A stretch of 5,455 nucleotides of DNA, from the NCBI GenBank assembly GCA_002452295.1, contig DKEX01000049.1:1-5455 (forward strand). Direction: 5' to 3'. This document shows positions 1-5,380 of this stretch, one piece after another. The DNA comes from Firmicutes bacterium UBA6811. GTDB taxonomy: Bacteria > Bacillota > SHA-98 > UBA4971. Under the pieces are notes generated by a model that did not search any database, had not been told where the DNA came from, and saw only the letters and a list, made by a program, of their open reading frames with translations. A program made the position numbers and the translations under genes. Each line of letters opens with the position of its first letter. Position 1 is the stretch's first letter.

Positions 1-214
1 CTTTCCTGACAGCGTCGAGGTTGTCCTCGTTGAGCTCGTTGGGGTAGTGGAACTCGAAACCGTCGACGTAGTCAGCGAGGCCTTCTGCGGCGCGAGCGGT
101 GCGCTCGGCCATGGTCTCCTTGATCGCCTCGGGATGGTAGCCCCCGGGCATGAACCTCGTCGCGTTGGGTCCGAAAGCCCAGATACCCACAGAGTTCTTC
201 AGTCGTCGTTTCAT
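1..214 (-). CDS. Xylose-isomerase-like TIM-barrel protein, N-terminal part (runs off window)
   Basis: Only the first 71 codons are present; the gene continues past the left edge. The protein begins MKRRLKNSVGIWAFGPNATR and continues with the segment RFMPGGYHPE, then a helix and the strand-like GLADYVDGFEFHYPNELNED. A first beta strand followed by a second strand ending in a charged/His motif (EFHYPNE) is typical of the xylose isomerase/sugar phosphate isomerase-epimerase TIM-barrel superfamily, which isomerises or epimerises sugars in the cytoplasm, usually with a divalent metal. It does not match classical XylA, so the substrate is unknown. The ATG at 214 has a G-rich ribosome binding site (GGGGGG) about 7 nt upstream. 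An in-frame GTG five codons earlier is possible but would use that G-run as codons. It lies 172 nt downstream of the ROK repressor gene on the same strand, which suggests that the repressor responds to its substrate. Family call moderately sure, exact function not. Confidence 0.7.
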   Translation of the reverse strand, partial: MKRRLKNSVGIWAFGPNATRFMPGGYHPEAIKETMAERTARAAEGLADYVDGFEFHYPNELNEDNLDAVRK

Positions 215-246
215 GTCGATGCCCCCCACGTTGCGTTCCGGCGCAG

Positions 247-364
247 GAGACCGTTGGCTCTGCCCAGCAGCCTCTGATGCGCGTATGCCGGGTGGCCATT
301 TCCGCTCGACCGCGCCTGGCAGCGTTGCCAGGAATCGGCGCAATCGGCGGAAATCAACGGTCTC
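247..364. repeat. Widely spaced 10-bp perfect inverted repeat flanking the palindrome
   Basis: GAGACCGTTG at 247-256 and its exact complement CAACGGTCTC at 355-364 bracket the 315-332 palindrome within the ROK/TIM-barrel intergenic region. The centres are 108 bp apart. Next to the palindrome, the 8-mer AATCGGCG is repeated at 333-340 and 342-349 (9-bp period). These could be sites for a looping regulator, but a 10-bp match within this distance is not rare by chance in a 5-kb window. Confidence 0.3.
315..332. promoter_or_regulatory. LacI/CcpA-like operator palindrome
   Basis: Two perfect 7-base arms (CCTGGCA and TGCCAGG) flank a 4-base centre, GCGT. The core TGGCAGCGTTGCCA fits the LacI-family half-site layout with a central CG, and fits the Bacillota catabolite-responsive element pattern (TGNNARCGNWWNCA) except at one position. 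It sits about 100 bp upstream of the TIM-barrel start and 55 bp beyond the ROK stop, so it could be a catabolite-repression site for the isomerase gene. It could also act in RNA as a small hairpin after the ROK gene, but no T-run follows it. The binding protein is inference. Confidence 0.45.
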
Positions 365-386
365 GTGCAGAAGCCGCCGAGTGAAG

Positions 387-1742
387 TCAAAAGGCGATCC
401 TGGGCAGCCTCAGGAAGTCGCTCAGCACAAGCGACACCCCACCGATGGCGCATGCGTCTGGACCAAGCATCGCAGGCACCACCTTAACTCCCTTGATGAG
501 CTGGGACAGGCCACGCGCCTCCATCTCTTTCGTGGCTTCGTCAAGCACCCAGTGCCCGCACCGGCCGATGGTGTTCCCCACGATGACGACCTCGGGGTTG
601 AACGCGTTGACGAGGCCCGCTATGCCGATCCCGAGATACCTTCCCGTGTCCTTCAGGACTCGCTGCGCCGCCTGGTCGCCGCGCTCGCATGCGTCCAACA
701 GGACATCGACCGACAGGTCCCCAGCTTCAAACCATTCCTGTCCTCGCTTCTCCTCTTGCCTGTCCTCCTGCCCTTCTTCCTGCTGTGGCCGCTGTTCCTG
801 CTCCTCTTGCCCTTCCTGCCCCTGCCCCTGCCCCTGGCTGTGCCGTTGCTCCTCCTCGCTCCCGGTCCTCGGTGCGGGAGACAGCACCTCCCTGGCCCTG
901 CGCAACGTGGCGTTCTCGGACGCGAGAACCTCCCAGCAACCCCGGTTTCCGCAGCCGCAGAGCGGCCCGTCAGGCAGGATCGTGAAGTGGCCGAGCTCGC
1001 CCGCGTACCCGGTAGCACCACGATAAAGCTCTCCGTTCAGAACGATGCCGGCGCCGAGGCCCATGCCTACACTGAGGTAAACCATATGCCGCACTCCCTG
1101 CCCTGCGCCGAACCACTTCTCACCGAGAGCACCGACGTTAGCCTCGTTGTCCACGTAGACCGGGGCGTCAAACCTCTCCTGGAGGATGTCCTTCAAGGGC
1201 ACGTTCTTCCACCTGAGGTTCGGAGCAAACTTGAGGATCCCGTGCTCCATCTCCACAAGCCCCGGAACGCCCGCGCCTATGCCAAGGAGGCCGCGCGGCG
1301 TGGGCGGCGCTTGTGCGAGGATTTCCTCAATGCCGCGTAGCATCTTGTCGAGTATCCACTTCTCCCCCATCTCCGGGCTGATGGCAAGCCTCTTTCGAGC
1401 CAGCACCTCCGCCCGAAGGTCGGCGAGGATGATCAGGATGTAGTTGACGCCGAGGTCCACCCCGACGATCACGCCGGCCCCGGCATTCAGCTGCAACATT
1501 ATGGGCTTGCGCCCCATGGCCGACGTGCCGGCGCCCATCTCCTTGACGTAGCTCTCGCCGATGAGCTCGTCCACCAGCGACGATACCGTGCCTCGGGTGA
1601 GCCCCGAAACCCGCGCGATCTCCGCCCGCGAGATAGGAGCGTGCCGCCAGATTATGTTGAGGATGACCGCCTGGTTCAGCTCTTTGACAAGGTCCTGGTT
1701 GCCCGTTGTGGGGCTCTTTTTCTCGTCGAATCCCTTGTTCAT
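387..1742 (-). CDS. ROK-family transcriptional repressor, XylR-like
   Basis: This is a cytoplasmic sugar-responsive DNA-binding repressor of the NagC/XylR branch of the ROK family, 451 aa from the chosen start. An N-terminal winged helix-turn-helix lies at about residues 20-75 (PISRAEIARVSGLTRGTVSS, a typical XylR recognition helix). The ROK fold follows: phosphate-loop-like GVDLGVNYI (95-102), sugar-binding DNEANVGALGE (198-208), GELGH (248-252) and the zinc motif CGCGNRGC (262-269). Where ROK sugar kinases have Asp in the N-D-A-N motif this protein has Glu, consistent with a non-enzymatic regulator. Residues 295-336 are a Gln/Glu/Gly-rich insertion. Family members are usually around 380-410 aa, so the insert explains the extra length. 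I chose ATG 1742 because a GGGAAG lies 7 nt upstream and the xyl-like operator is just upstream. ATGs at 1748 and 1757 are close alternatives, and a TTG at 1811 would place the operator inside the gene. It probably represses itself and the isomerase-like gene downstream. Confidence 0.92.
   Translation of the reverse strand: MNKGFDEKKSPTTGNQDLVKELNQAVILNIIWRHAPISRAEIARVSGLTRGTVSSLVDELIGESYVKEMGAGTSAMGRKPIMLQLNAGAGVIVGVDLGVNYILIILADLRAEVLARKRLAISPEMGEKWILDKMLRGIEEILAQAPPTPRGLLGIGAGVPGLVEMEHGILKFAPNLRWKNVPLKDILQERFDAPVYVDNEANVGALGEKWFGAGQGVRHMVYLSVGMGLGAGIVLNGELYRGATGYAGELGHFTILPDGPLCGCGNRGCWEVLASENATLRRAREVLSPAPRTGSEEEQRHSQGQGQGQEGQEEQEQRPQQEEGQEDRQEEKRGQEWFEAGDLSVDVLLDACERGDQAAQRVLKDTGRYLGIGIAGLVNAFNPEVVIVGNTIGRCGHWVLDEATKEMEARGLSQLIKGVKVVPAMLGPDACAIGGVSLVLSDFLRLPRIAF
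735..860 (-). other. Low-complexity Gln/Glu/Gly insert in the ROK protein
   Basis: These 42 codons (residues 295-336 of the ROK protein) encode 13 Gln, 13 Glu and 6 Gly, with a tandem QG stretch. They sit after the zinc motif and the helix ending REVLSPAP, and before FEAGDLSVDVLLDA, where family members have only a short loop or helix connection. The reading frame is kept through it, and both flanks remain good ROK sequence. The coding strand is strongly purine-biased. It is probably a surface-exposed disordered linker that grew by repeat slippage. Confidence 0.8.
813..836. repeat. Hexamer tandem repeat, CCCCTG x3 plus a variant unit
   Basis: Three perfect CCCCTG units (819-836) follow a variant TTCCTG unit (813-818). 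On the coding strand they encode alternating Gln and Gly. The period is a multiple of three, so copy-number change would keep the ROK frame. This is the likely origin of the low-complexity insert. Confidence 0.85.
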
Positions 1743-1759
1743 CCGCATACTTCCCATAT

Positions 1760-1780
1760 AGTTTGTTCGATGCCCAAACT
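1760..1780. promoter_or_regulatory. XylR-type operator upstream of the ROK gene
   Basis: A 21-bp palindrome with perfect 6-base arms AGTTTG (1760-1765) and CAAACT (1775-1780) and a 9-base centre. From memory, the Bacillus xyl operator core has the same arms at the same spacing, beginning AGTTTGTT as here. The site ends 18 bp upstream of the ROK ATG at 1742 and is followed on the minus strand by TATATG, a possible -10 element. A ROK repressor next to a site of its own family type argues for autoregulation. Operator identity is inference supported by arm sequence, spacing and position. Confidence 0.6.
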
Positions 1781-1945
1781 CGCTACGGACGTATTCTCCG
1801 CCTCTTCGCAAACTCCTTCTTGCCCCCTAAACATTTTGGTGGGGGTTCCTGGCGCGGCATGCAGGGGAAGGCGTGTCTGAGAGAAACGGCCAGAAGCAAG
1901 GCGAGTTGCAGGACGGACTGGACACCGGCGTGCACGACATGGCAG

Positions 1946-1978
1946 GGGGCGGCCTCCCTCTGATGAGACGGCCGCCCC
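1946..1978 (-). terminator. GC-rich hairpin downstream of the DUF3795 gene
   Basis: A perfect 9-bp stem (GGGGCGGCC 1946-1954 with GGCCGCCCC 1970-1978) with a 15-nt loop, starting about 58 nt after the DUF3795 stop. There is no T-run on either side, so it is not a textbook intrinsic terminator. Position and stability suggest transcription termination or 3'-end protection. The rest of the 1781-2035 intergenic stretch shows nothing else I can support apart from a C5/G5 pair around 1824-1846. Confidence 0.45.
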
Positions 1979-2035
1979 GGTGATGGAGGTTACGCGAACG
2001 CTCGAGGCCTACCCGGCCCCGGCATCCCAGGGCGC

Positions 2036-2389
2036 TTATGCCCCGGATCGTTCCCTTCTTATGGAGTCCAGCGTCGCCCGCGCCTCCGGCACGTTTTGCA
2101 GGAACTTCTCGAGGTTCTCACAGGAGTAGCTCTCACAATACGCGCAGTTTTCCACGTTCGTGCGGATACCGCACGCCCGTATTGGACATTCCCCGCAGTA
2201 CCCACCGAGCCTTCCGTCGAACGCCCTGCACCCGTCGCAGATACAGTCGTCGGCGCTGACGGGAATGCCGAGCTCCTGGGACCACTTCTCGGCCGTCTTC
2301 CGCCTGCCTTCCCCGTCGTTTTTCTGCGTCGCTATGTACGCCGGACATTCCGTGCACACGAGGCCACAGTACGCGATCATCCGTTCCAC
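2036..2389 (-). CDS. DUF3795 cysteine-rich protein
   Basis: A small cytoplasmic protein of 117 aa with twelve cysteines, matching the DUF3795 family. It has N-terminal AYCGLVCTECPAY (Cys 8, 12, 15), then CICDGC (49, 51, 54), YCGECPIRAC (65, 68, 73) and NCAYCESYSC (82, 85, 90), followed by a helical tail beginning LEKFLQNVPEARATLD. The cysteine pattern suggests metal or iron-sulfur binding. No reaction is known to me for the family. I chose the GTG at 2389 because GGGGAGGAG lies 7 nt upstream. An in-frame ATG three codons later (2380), giving MIAYCGL, is the usual family N-terminus and has a weaker GGTGGA site. The gene has its own strong promoter, and 293 nt separate its stop from the ROK ATG, so it is probably a separate transcript unrelated to the sugar genes. 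Family call confident, function unknown. Confidence 0.88.
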   Translation of the reverse strand: MERMIAYCGLVCTECPAYIATQKNDGEGRRKTAEKWSQELGIPVSADDCICDGCRAFDGRLGGYCGECPIRACGIRTNVENCAYCESYSCENLEKFLQNVPEARATLDSIRRERSGA

Positions 2390-2396
2390 CGGGCAT

Positions 2397-2405
2397 CTCC
2401 TCCCC
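2397..2405 (-). promoter_or_regulatory. Ribosome binding site deciding the GTG start of the DUF3795 gene
   Basis: GGGGAGGAG on the minus strand, 7 nt before the GTG at 2389. It also precedes an ATG directly (bases 2394-2396), but that ATG opens a frame with no family similarity, so GTG is preferred. Confidence 0.6.
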
Positions 2406-2461
2406 TTGCATGACGTGCCGGCCACGCCGGAATTGGCGAACGTAGATTCGGTAACGCCTTC

Positions 2462-2490
2462 ATTATGCCAGATTTCTCCTCGCCAGTCAA
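2462..2490 (-). promoter_or_regulatory. Sigma-A promoter for the DUF3795 gene
   Basis: On the minus strand, TTGACT (2490-2485) and CATAAT (2467-2462) are separated by exactly 17 bases, each one mismatch from consensus. The expected start is near 2455, giving a leader of about 65 nt to the GTG at 2389. The surroundings are AT-rich relative to the window. A small TACAGTA palindrome lies just upstream of the -35 box, perhaps an operator. Confidence 0.8.
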
Positions 2491-2546
2491 TACTGTACTA
2501 CGATATTTCGTTTCTGCCGTCGGTCGACACCTCGAATTCGGACGCG

Positions 2547-2864
2547 TCAAGCTTCATCCCTGCTTATCGGGACCCGAACCACCACTTGTGTTCCCCGTCC
2601 GCGGGCCGAGCGTATCTCGAAGCTGCCCCCGACCTCTTGGGCCCGCTCGCGCATGATCGCAAGCCCGAGACCCTCCCCGTCCGCCCTATCTGTGCCGCCA
2701 AGCCGGCTGCCGTCCGGCGAAGCAGGGTCGAAGCCTCTCCCGTCGTCCTCCACGACCACCTCGACATCATCGGGATGCTCGTGGCGACCACCCTCACCGC
2801 CGCGCGACCGAAACTGGTCTGGTGGCGGCCACGATGTCTCCCGAACTGGCAGCCACACGGCCAA
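2547..2864 (-). pseudogene. Sensor histidine kinase remnant, ATP-binding domain C-terminal half
   Basis: The open frame carries the last part of a HATPase_c domain of the NarL/DegS-type sensor kinases: a strand followed by the G1 box VEVVVEDDGRGFDP (residues 34-47), then GEGLGLAIMRERAQEVGG (63-80, G2 box) and the closing strands SFEIRSARGRGTQVVVRVPI. The N box and the dimerisation/phospho-His region that should precede are missing. Residues 1-33 (from TTG 2864) look unrelated, and a stop in frame lies about 40 bases further upstream. The adjacent minus frame has no clear N box either, although its segment RAAVRVVATS just before the G1 region could be frameshifted kinase sequence. So this is a truncated, probably non-functional gene, or a frameshifted one. 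No partner response regulator is seen. The recognisable part spans roughly 2547-2770. No strong ribosome site was found. Confidence 0.65.
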
Positions 2865-2973
2865 CCGTCTGCGAATCCTGGTCGCAAACCGTCCACCTTA
2901 CCGCCTGTTCGGTCGTAGAGACCGCGGGGGTGGTGCATAGCGATCCAGGATCAGCCCACAGGTGGCCTCCAAC

Positions 2974-3052
2974 CGACCAACCAGGCCTCGCGACCTGGTC
3001 GCGGCAAGACCGGCCTCACAGACGACCAGAAGGAGGTGGTCGCGCACAGACC
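2974..3052. repeat. Two related GGTC/GACC hairpin motifs
   Basis: The pattern CGACCA ... TGGTCGCG ... AGACC occurs twice: CGACCA 2974-2979 with TGGTCGCG 2996-3003 and AGACC 3007-3011, then CGACCA 3023-3028 with TGGTCGCG 3037-3044 and AGACC 3048-3052. Each allows alternative stems (CGACCA/TGGTCG, or TGGTC/GACC with a 7-nt loop). ACCAGG/CCTGGT (2980-2985, 2994-2999) forms a further 6-bp stem. This resembles a REP-like palindromic unit or a structured RNA. Two copies are too few to define a family. Confidence 0.45.
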
Positions 3053-3058
3053 AGGAGC

Positions 3059-3084
3059 GGTGCCACGCCGGTCGGCGTGGCACC
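3059..3084. repeat. Perfect 11-bp stem-loop
   Basis: GGTGCCACGCC (3059-3069) pairs completely with GGCGTGGCACC (3074-3084) around a 4-base GGTC loop. The stem is very stable, but there is no T-run on either strand, so it is not a typical terminator. It lies just after the paired GGTC/GACC motifs, and all are within 111 bases. Confidence 0.75.
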
Positions 3085-3345
3085 AGGAAGCGGCGGCAAC
3101 CCTCAGGCGCCACGATCGCTACACCCACCCGTTATGACAGCACGCGCCATGTTGCGCAGACCACGGGAAAACACCGCCGTTTCCCCATCGGCGGCTTCCG
3201 GTCGCCACGCCAAGGTGGGCTGCCGACGAGCCCATCCCCTCGACAGGGCACCGTGGGAGGAATGTGACCCCTCCGCCGCGAATACCGTAGCGACCTGCCG
3301 CACGGGATGGGCGACGTGGACCTGGTGTGAGGAGACGGCACGAGA

Positions 3346-4074
3346 ATGCAGAACGCAGAGGACATCACGGCGAGTACGACAATGGGGATCGTAGCAGCCA
3401 TCTTCGATCTGGACGGCGTTATAGTGGACACGGCGAAGTACCACTACATGGCATGGAAGCGCCTCGCGAACGAGCTGGGGTTCGACTTCTCGCCCAGGGA
3501 CAACGAGAGGCTCAAGGGCGTGAGCAGGATGAGGTCGCTGGACATACTGCTGGAAATCGCCGGGCTCCGGCTCGACGAGCACAGGAAGGCTGAGCTGGCC
3601 GAAAAGAAGAACCGGTGGTATATTGAGTACATCAGCACGATCTCGCCTGCCGAGATCCTGCCGGGGGTGCCGGAGTTCATCGGCGGCCTGAGAAAGCTCG
3701 GCGTGAAGACGGCTCTCGCCTCGGCGAGCAAGAACGCGCCCATCATCCTCGAGAACCTCGGGATCACCAGCCTCTTCGATGCAATAGTCGACGGCAACAC
3801 CGTGTCCATGGCAAAGCCCAACCCTGAGGTATTCCTGGTGGCTGCCGGCCGGCTCGGCGCAGACCCGCGCCGCTGTGTCGTGTTCGAGGACGCCGAGGCC
3901 GGGGTGGAGGCCGCCCACAGGGCGGGCATGTATGCAGTAGGGGTGGGCAGCCCGGACGTGCTGCGCCAGGCGGACCACGTGATCCCGGGGTTCGCCGGGC
4001 TGGACCCGGCGGCAATACTCGAGCTTGCGCAGCGGCGCCGCACCCCGCGCTGCACGCCGCATTGCCGGGTGTGA
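3346..4074 (+). CDS. pgmB: Beta-phosphoglucomutase (HAD superfamily)
   Basis: Converts beta-glucose 1-phosphate to glucose 6-phosphate in the cytoplasm, the step after maltose-, trehalose- or kojibiose-type phosphorylases. At 242 aa it is slightly longer than the usual 220 or so. HAD motif I is FDLDGVIVD, with nucleophile Asp21 and acid/base Asp23. His33 and Trp37 lie in the cap entry, and the cap signature LKGVSRMRSL (56-65) contains the phosphate-binding Arg61 characteristic of beta-phosphoglucomutase. Motif II is ASASKN (125-130), Lys157 in AKPNPEVF is motif III, and Glu181-Asp182 in FEDAEAG bind Mg. This layout follows the Lactococcus enzyme closely. The extra length is a 12-residue N-terminal lead and an Arg-rich tail (RRRTPRCTPHCRV). 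ATG 3346 has AGGAG 11 nt upstream, a little far. ATG 3382 (MGIVAAIFDLDG) would match the usual N-terminus but lacks a good ribosome site. The regulator gene follows within 30 nt, suggesting one operon. A sugar phosphorylase gene is expected outside the window. Confidence 0.92.
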   Translation: MQNAEDITASTTMGIVAAIFDLDGVIVDTAKYHYMAWKRLANELGFDFSPRDNERLKGVSRMRSLDILLEIAGLRLDEHRKAELAEKKNRWYIEYISTISPAEILPGVPEFIGGLRKLGVKTALASASKNAPIILENLGITSLFDAIVDGNTVSMAKPNPEVFLVAAGRLGADPRRCVVFEDAEAGVEAAHRAGMYAVGVGSPDVLRQADHVIPGFAGLDPAAILELAQRRRTPRCTPHCRV

Positions 4075-4102
4075 GTGCAGGAGCAGGAGTGGACGCACTA
4101 TC

Positions 4103-5380
4103 GTGAACGGCTTGCAGGAATTGCTCAGCGATGGATCGCTGGGGCGTATACTGCGGTCCTTCAGGGAGGCCACGGGGCTTGTCGCAATCGTAATAGACGT
4201 GTCCGGCGAGCCAGTCCTCACCCCGATGGCCTGGGAGAACTGCTCGGTCTGCCGCCTCGTGCGCGCGTCATCCGAGGGGCGCGCAAGGTGCGGCGCCTCA
4301 TACGCCGACGCCGGCCGCCGGGCAGTCCGCCTCGGCAACCTTTACGTGTTCCAGTGCCACGCAGGGCTTGTCAACTGGGCCGCTCCGCTCGTGGCCGATT
4401 CAACGCACATCGGCTCCGTCATCTGCGGCCAGGTCACGATGTGGGACGTGGACGACCTCTTCGTGAAGGAGGTGGCGGACAAGACCCGCGACCTCGGCAT
4501 CGAGCCATCGGCCCTCCGCCGCGCGGTGCTCGAGCTGGAGCAGGTATCCACCACCAAGGTGCAGGCTGCAGCGGAGCTCCTCTTCGCCGTCGCCAGCTAC
4601 ATGGTGCAGGCGAAGGACCTCGCCATCAAGCAGCGGCAGGAGATCTCCCGCCAGCAGGCCCTCCTCGGCGAGGCGATCCAGGAGCGCAAGCGCCTCGAGC
4701 AGGAGATGTGCGTGGCCGCCCCGGCCATCTACTCCCGCGAAAAGGAGGAGAAGTTGCTCCGCGCCGTCCGCGCTGGCAGAAGGACCGAGGCCAGGGGGAT
4801 CCTCAATGACATCCTCGTGGACATCTTCATGGCAAGGCCGGAGCGCCTGGACATCCTGAAGGCCCGTCTCCTCGAGCTGACGGTGGTGCTCTCCAGGGCA
4901 GCCGTTGAAGCAGGCGCCGACCTCGAGCGGCTGCTCGGGCTCAACTACCACTGCATCGAGGATCTCTCTCGCCTCGACACGTTCGACGGCCTGTGCTTCT
5001 GGATAGTGCAGATGCTCGACCAGTTCATGGATAGCGTGCGCGAAGCCTCCAGCGGCAGCTCGAGACTGGTGAGGGACGCCGTCCGCTACATGAGGGAGAA
5101 CCTCGCAAGAAAGCTCACCCTCGAGGACGTGGCCGCCGCCGTCCATGTCAGCCCCTCCCACCTCAGCCACGTCTTCAAGCAGGAGACAGGCGTGACGGTC
5201 ATGGAGAACCTCACCCTCATCCGCCTCGAAGAGGCCAAACGCCTTCTCTCGGACCTCCGCTACAATGTCGCCGAGGTTGCCGAGAAGGCAGGATTCAGTG
5301 ACCCGGCGCATTTCAGCAAGTGTTTCAAGAGGATCGAGGGGATCGCGCCCAGCGACTTCAGACGGCGCTCGTCCGCGTAG
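4103..5380 (+). CDS. PocR-domain AraC-family transcriptional regulator
   Basis: A cytoplasmic ligand-responsive activator of 425 aa. Residues 4-165 form a PocR sensory domain: LQELLSDGSLGRILRSFREATG, the cysteine pairs CSVC (47, 50) and Cys63, the hallmark CHAGL (85-89), then HIGSVICGQV (102-111). A coiled-coil-like segment (about 170-202) and a helical linker of the type common in Bacillota AraC proteins (Tyr-Ser-Arg-Glu-Lys-Glu-Glu, then GADLERLLGL) follow. The C-terminal AraC double helix-turn-helix is at 320-425 (LTLEDVAAAVHVSPSHLSHVFKQ and VAEVAEKAGFSDPAHFSKCFK). The name-giving PocR controls cobalamin and propanediol genes; here the ligand is unknown. The frame is open upstream to TTG 4025, inside the phosphoglucomutase gene, but PocR similarity begins right after GTG 4103, so I chose that. 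Its only AGGAG is 13 nt away, so the start is uncertain. The pairing suggests control of the mutase operon, probably together with genes outside. Confidence 0.9.
   Translation: MNGLQELLSDGSLGRILRSFREATGLVAIVIDVSGEPVLTPMAWENCSVCRLVRASSEGRARCGASYADAGRRAVRLGNLYVFQCHAGLVNWAAPLVADSTHIGSVICGQVTMWDVDDLFVKEVADKTRDLGIEPSALRRAVLELEQVSTTKVQAAAELLFAVASYMVQAKDLAIKQRQEISRQQALLGEAIQERKRLEQEMCVAAPAIYSREKEEKLLRAVRAGRRTEARGILNDILVDIFMARPERLDILKARLLELTVVLSRAAVEAGADLERLLGLNYHCIEDLSRLDTFDGLCFWIVQMLDQFMDSVREASSGSSRLVRDAVRYMRENLARKLTLEDVAAAVHVSPSHLSHVFKQETGVTVMENLTLIRLEEAKRLLSDLRYNVAEVAEKAGFSDPAHFSKCFKRIEGIAPSDFRRRSSA

Larger units (their letters stand above)
2865..3345. other. Non-coding or decayed stretch
   Basis: About 480 bases without a convincing gene on either strand. 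Open frames exist but show no family motif and look like shadows of GC-rich sequence. It holds the hairpin cluster at 2974-3084 and weaker inverted repeats at 3174-3194 (CCGCCG/CGGCGG) and 3256-3274 (GGAGG/CCTCC). It must also carry the promoter of the phosphoglucomutase gene, but I see no -35/-10 pair good enough to name. The missing upstream part of the kinase may once have lain here. Confidence 0.5.

Noticed and set aside
819..836. CRISPR-like or regulatory repeat array
   Set aside because: The repeats are simple hexamers inside the ROK coding frame with no spacers.
150..1340. Long plus-strand open frame of 396 codons opposite the ROK gene
   Set aside because: It is antisense to a clearly recognisable ROK protein, has a Leu/Pro-rich middle that mirrors the Gln/Glu repeat, and shows no family motif.
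1743..1811. ROK start at TTG 1811, which follows an AAGGAG
   Set aside because: The AAGGAG is only 1 nt from the TTG, the extra residues do not resemble ROK N-termini, and the choice would bury the operator in the gene.
2160..2918. Plus-strand open frame of 252 codons across the DUF3795 gene, promoter and kinase remnant
   Set aside because: It covers two recognisable minus-strand coding segments and a minus-strand promoter, and its translation shows no motif.
2898..3128. Minus-strand 76-codon frame in the gene-poor gap, considered as a transposase or kinase N-terminal fragment
   Set aside because: No catalytic or phospho-acceptor His motif could be seen and there is no good ribosome binding site.
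3103..4338. Minus-strand open frame of 411 codons opposite the phosphoglucomutase
   Set aside because: It is a shadow frame of GC-rich coding sequence; the plus strand has all HAD motifs in order.
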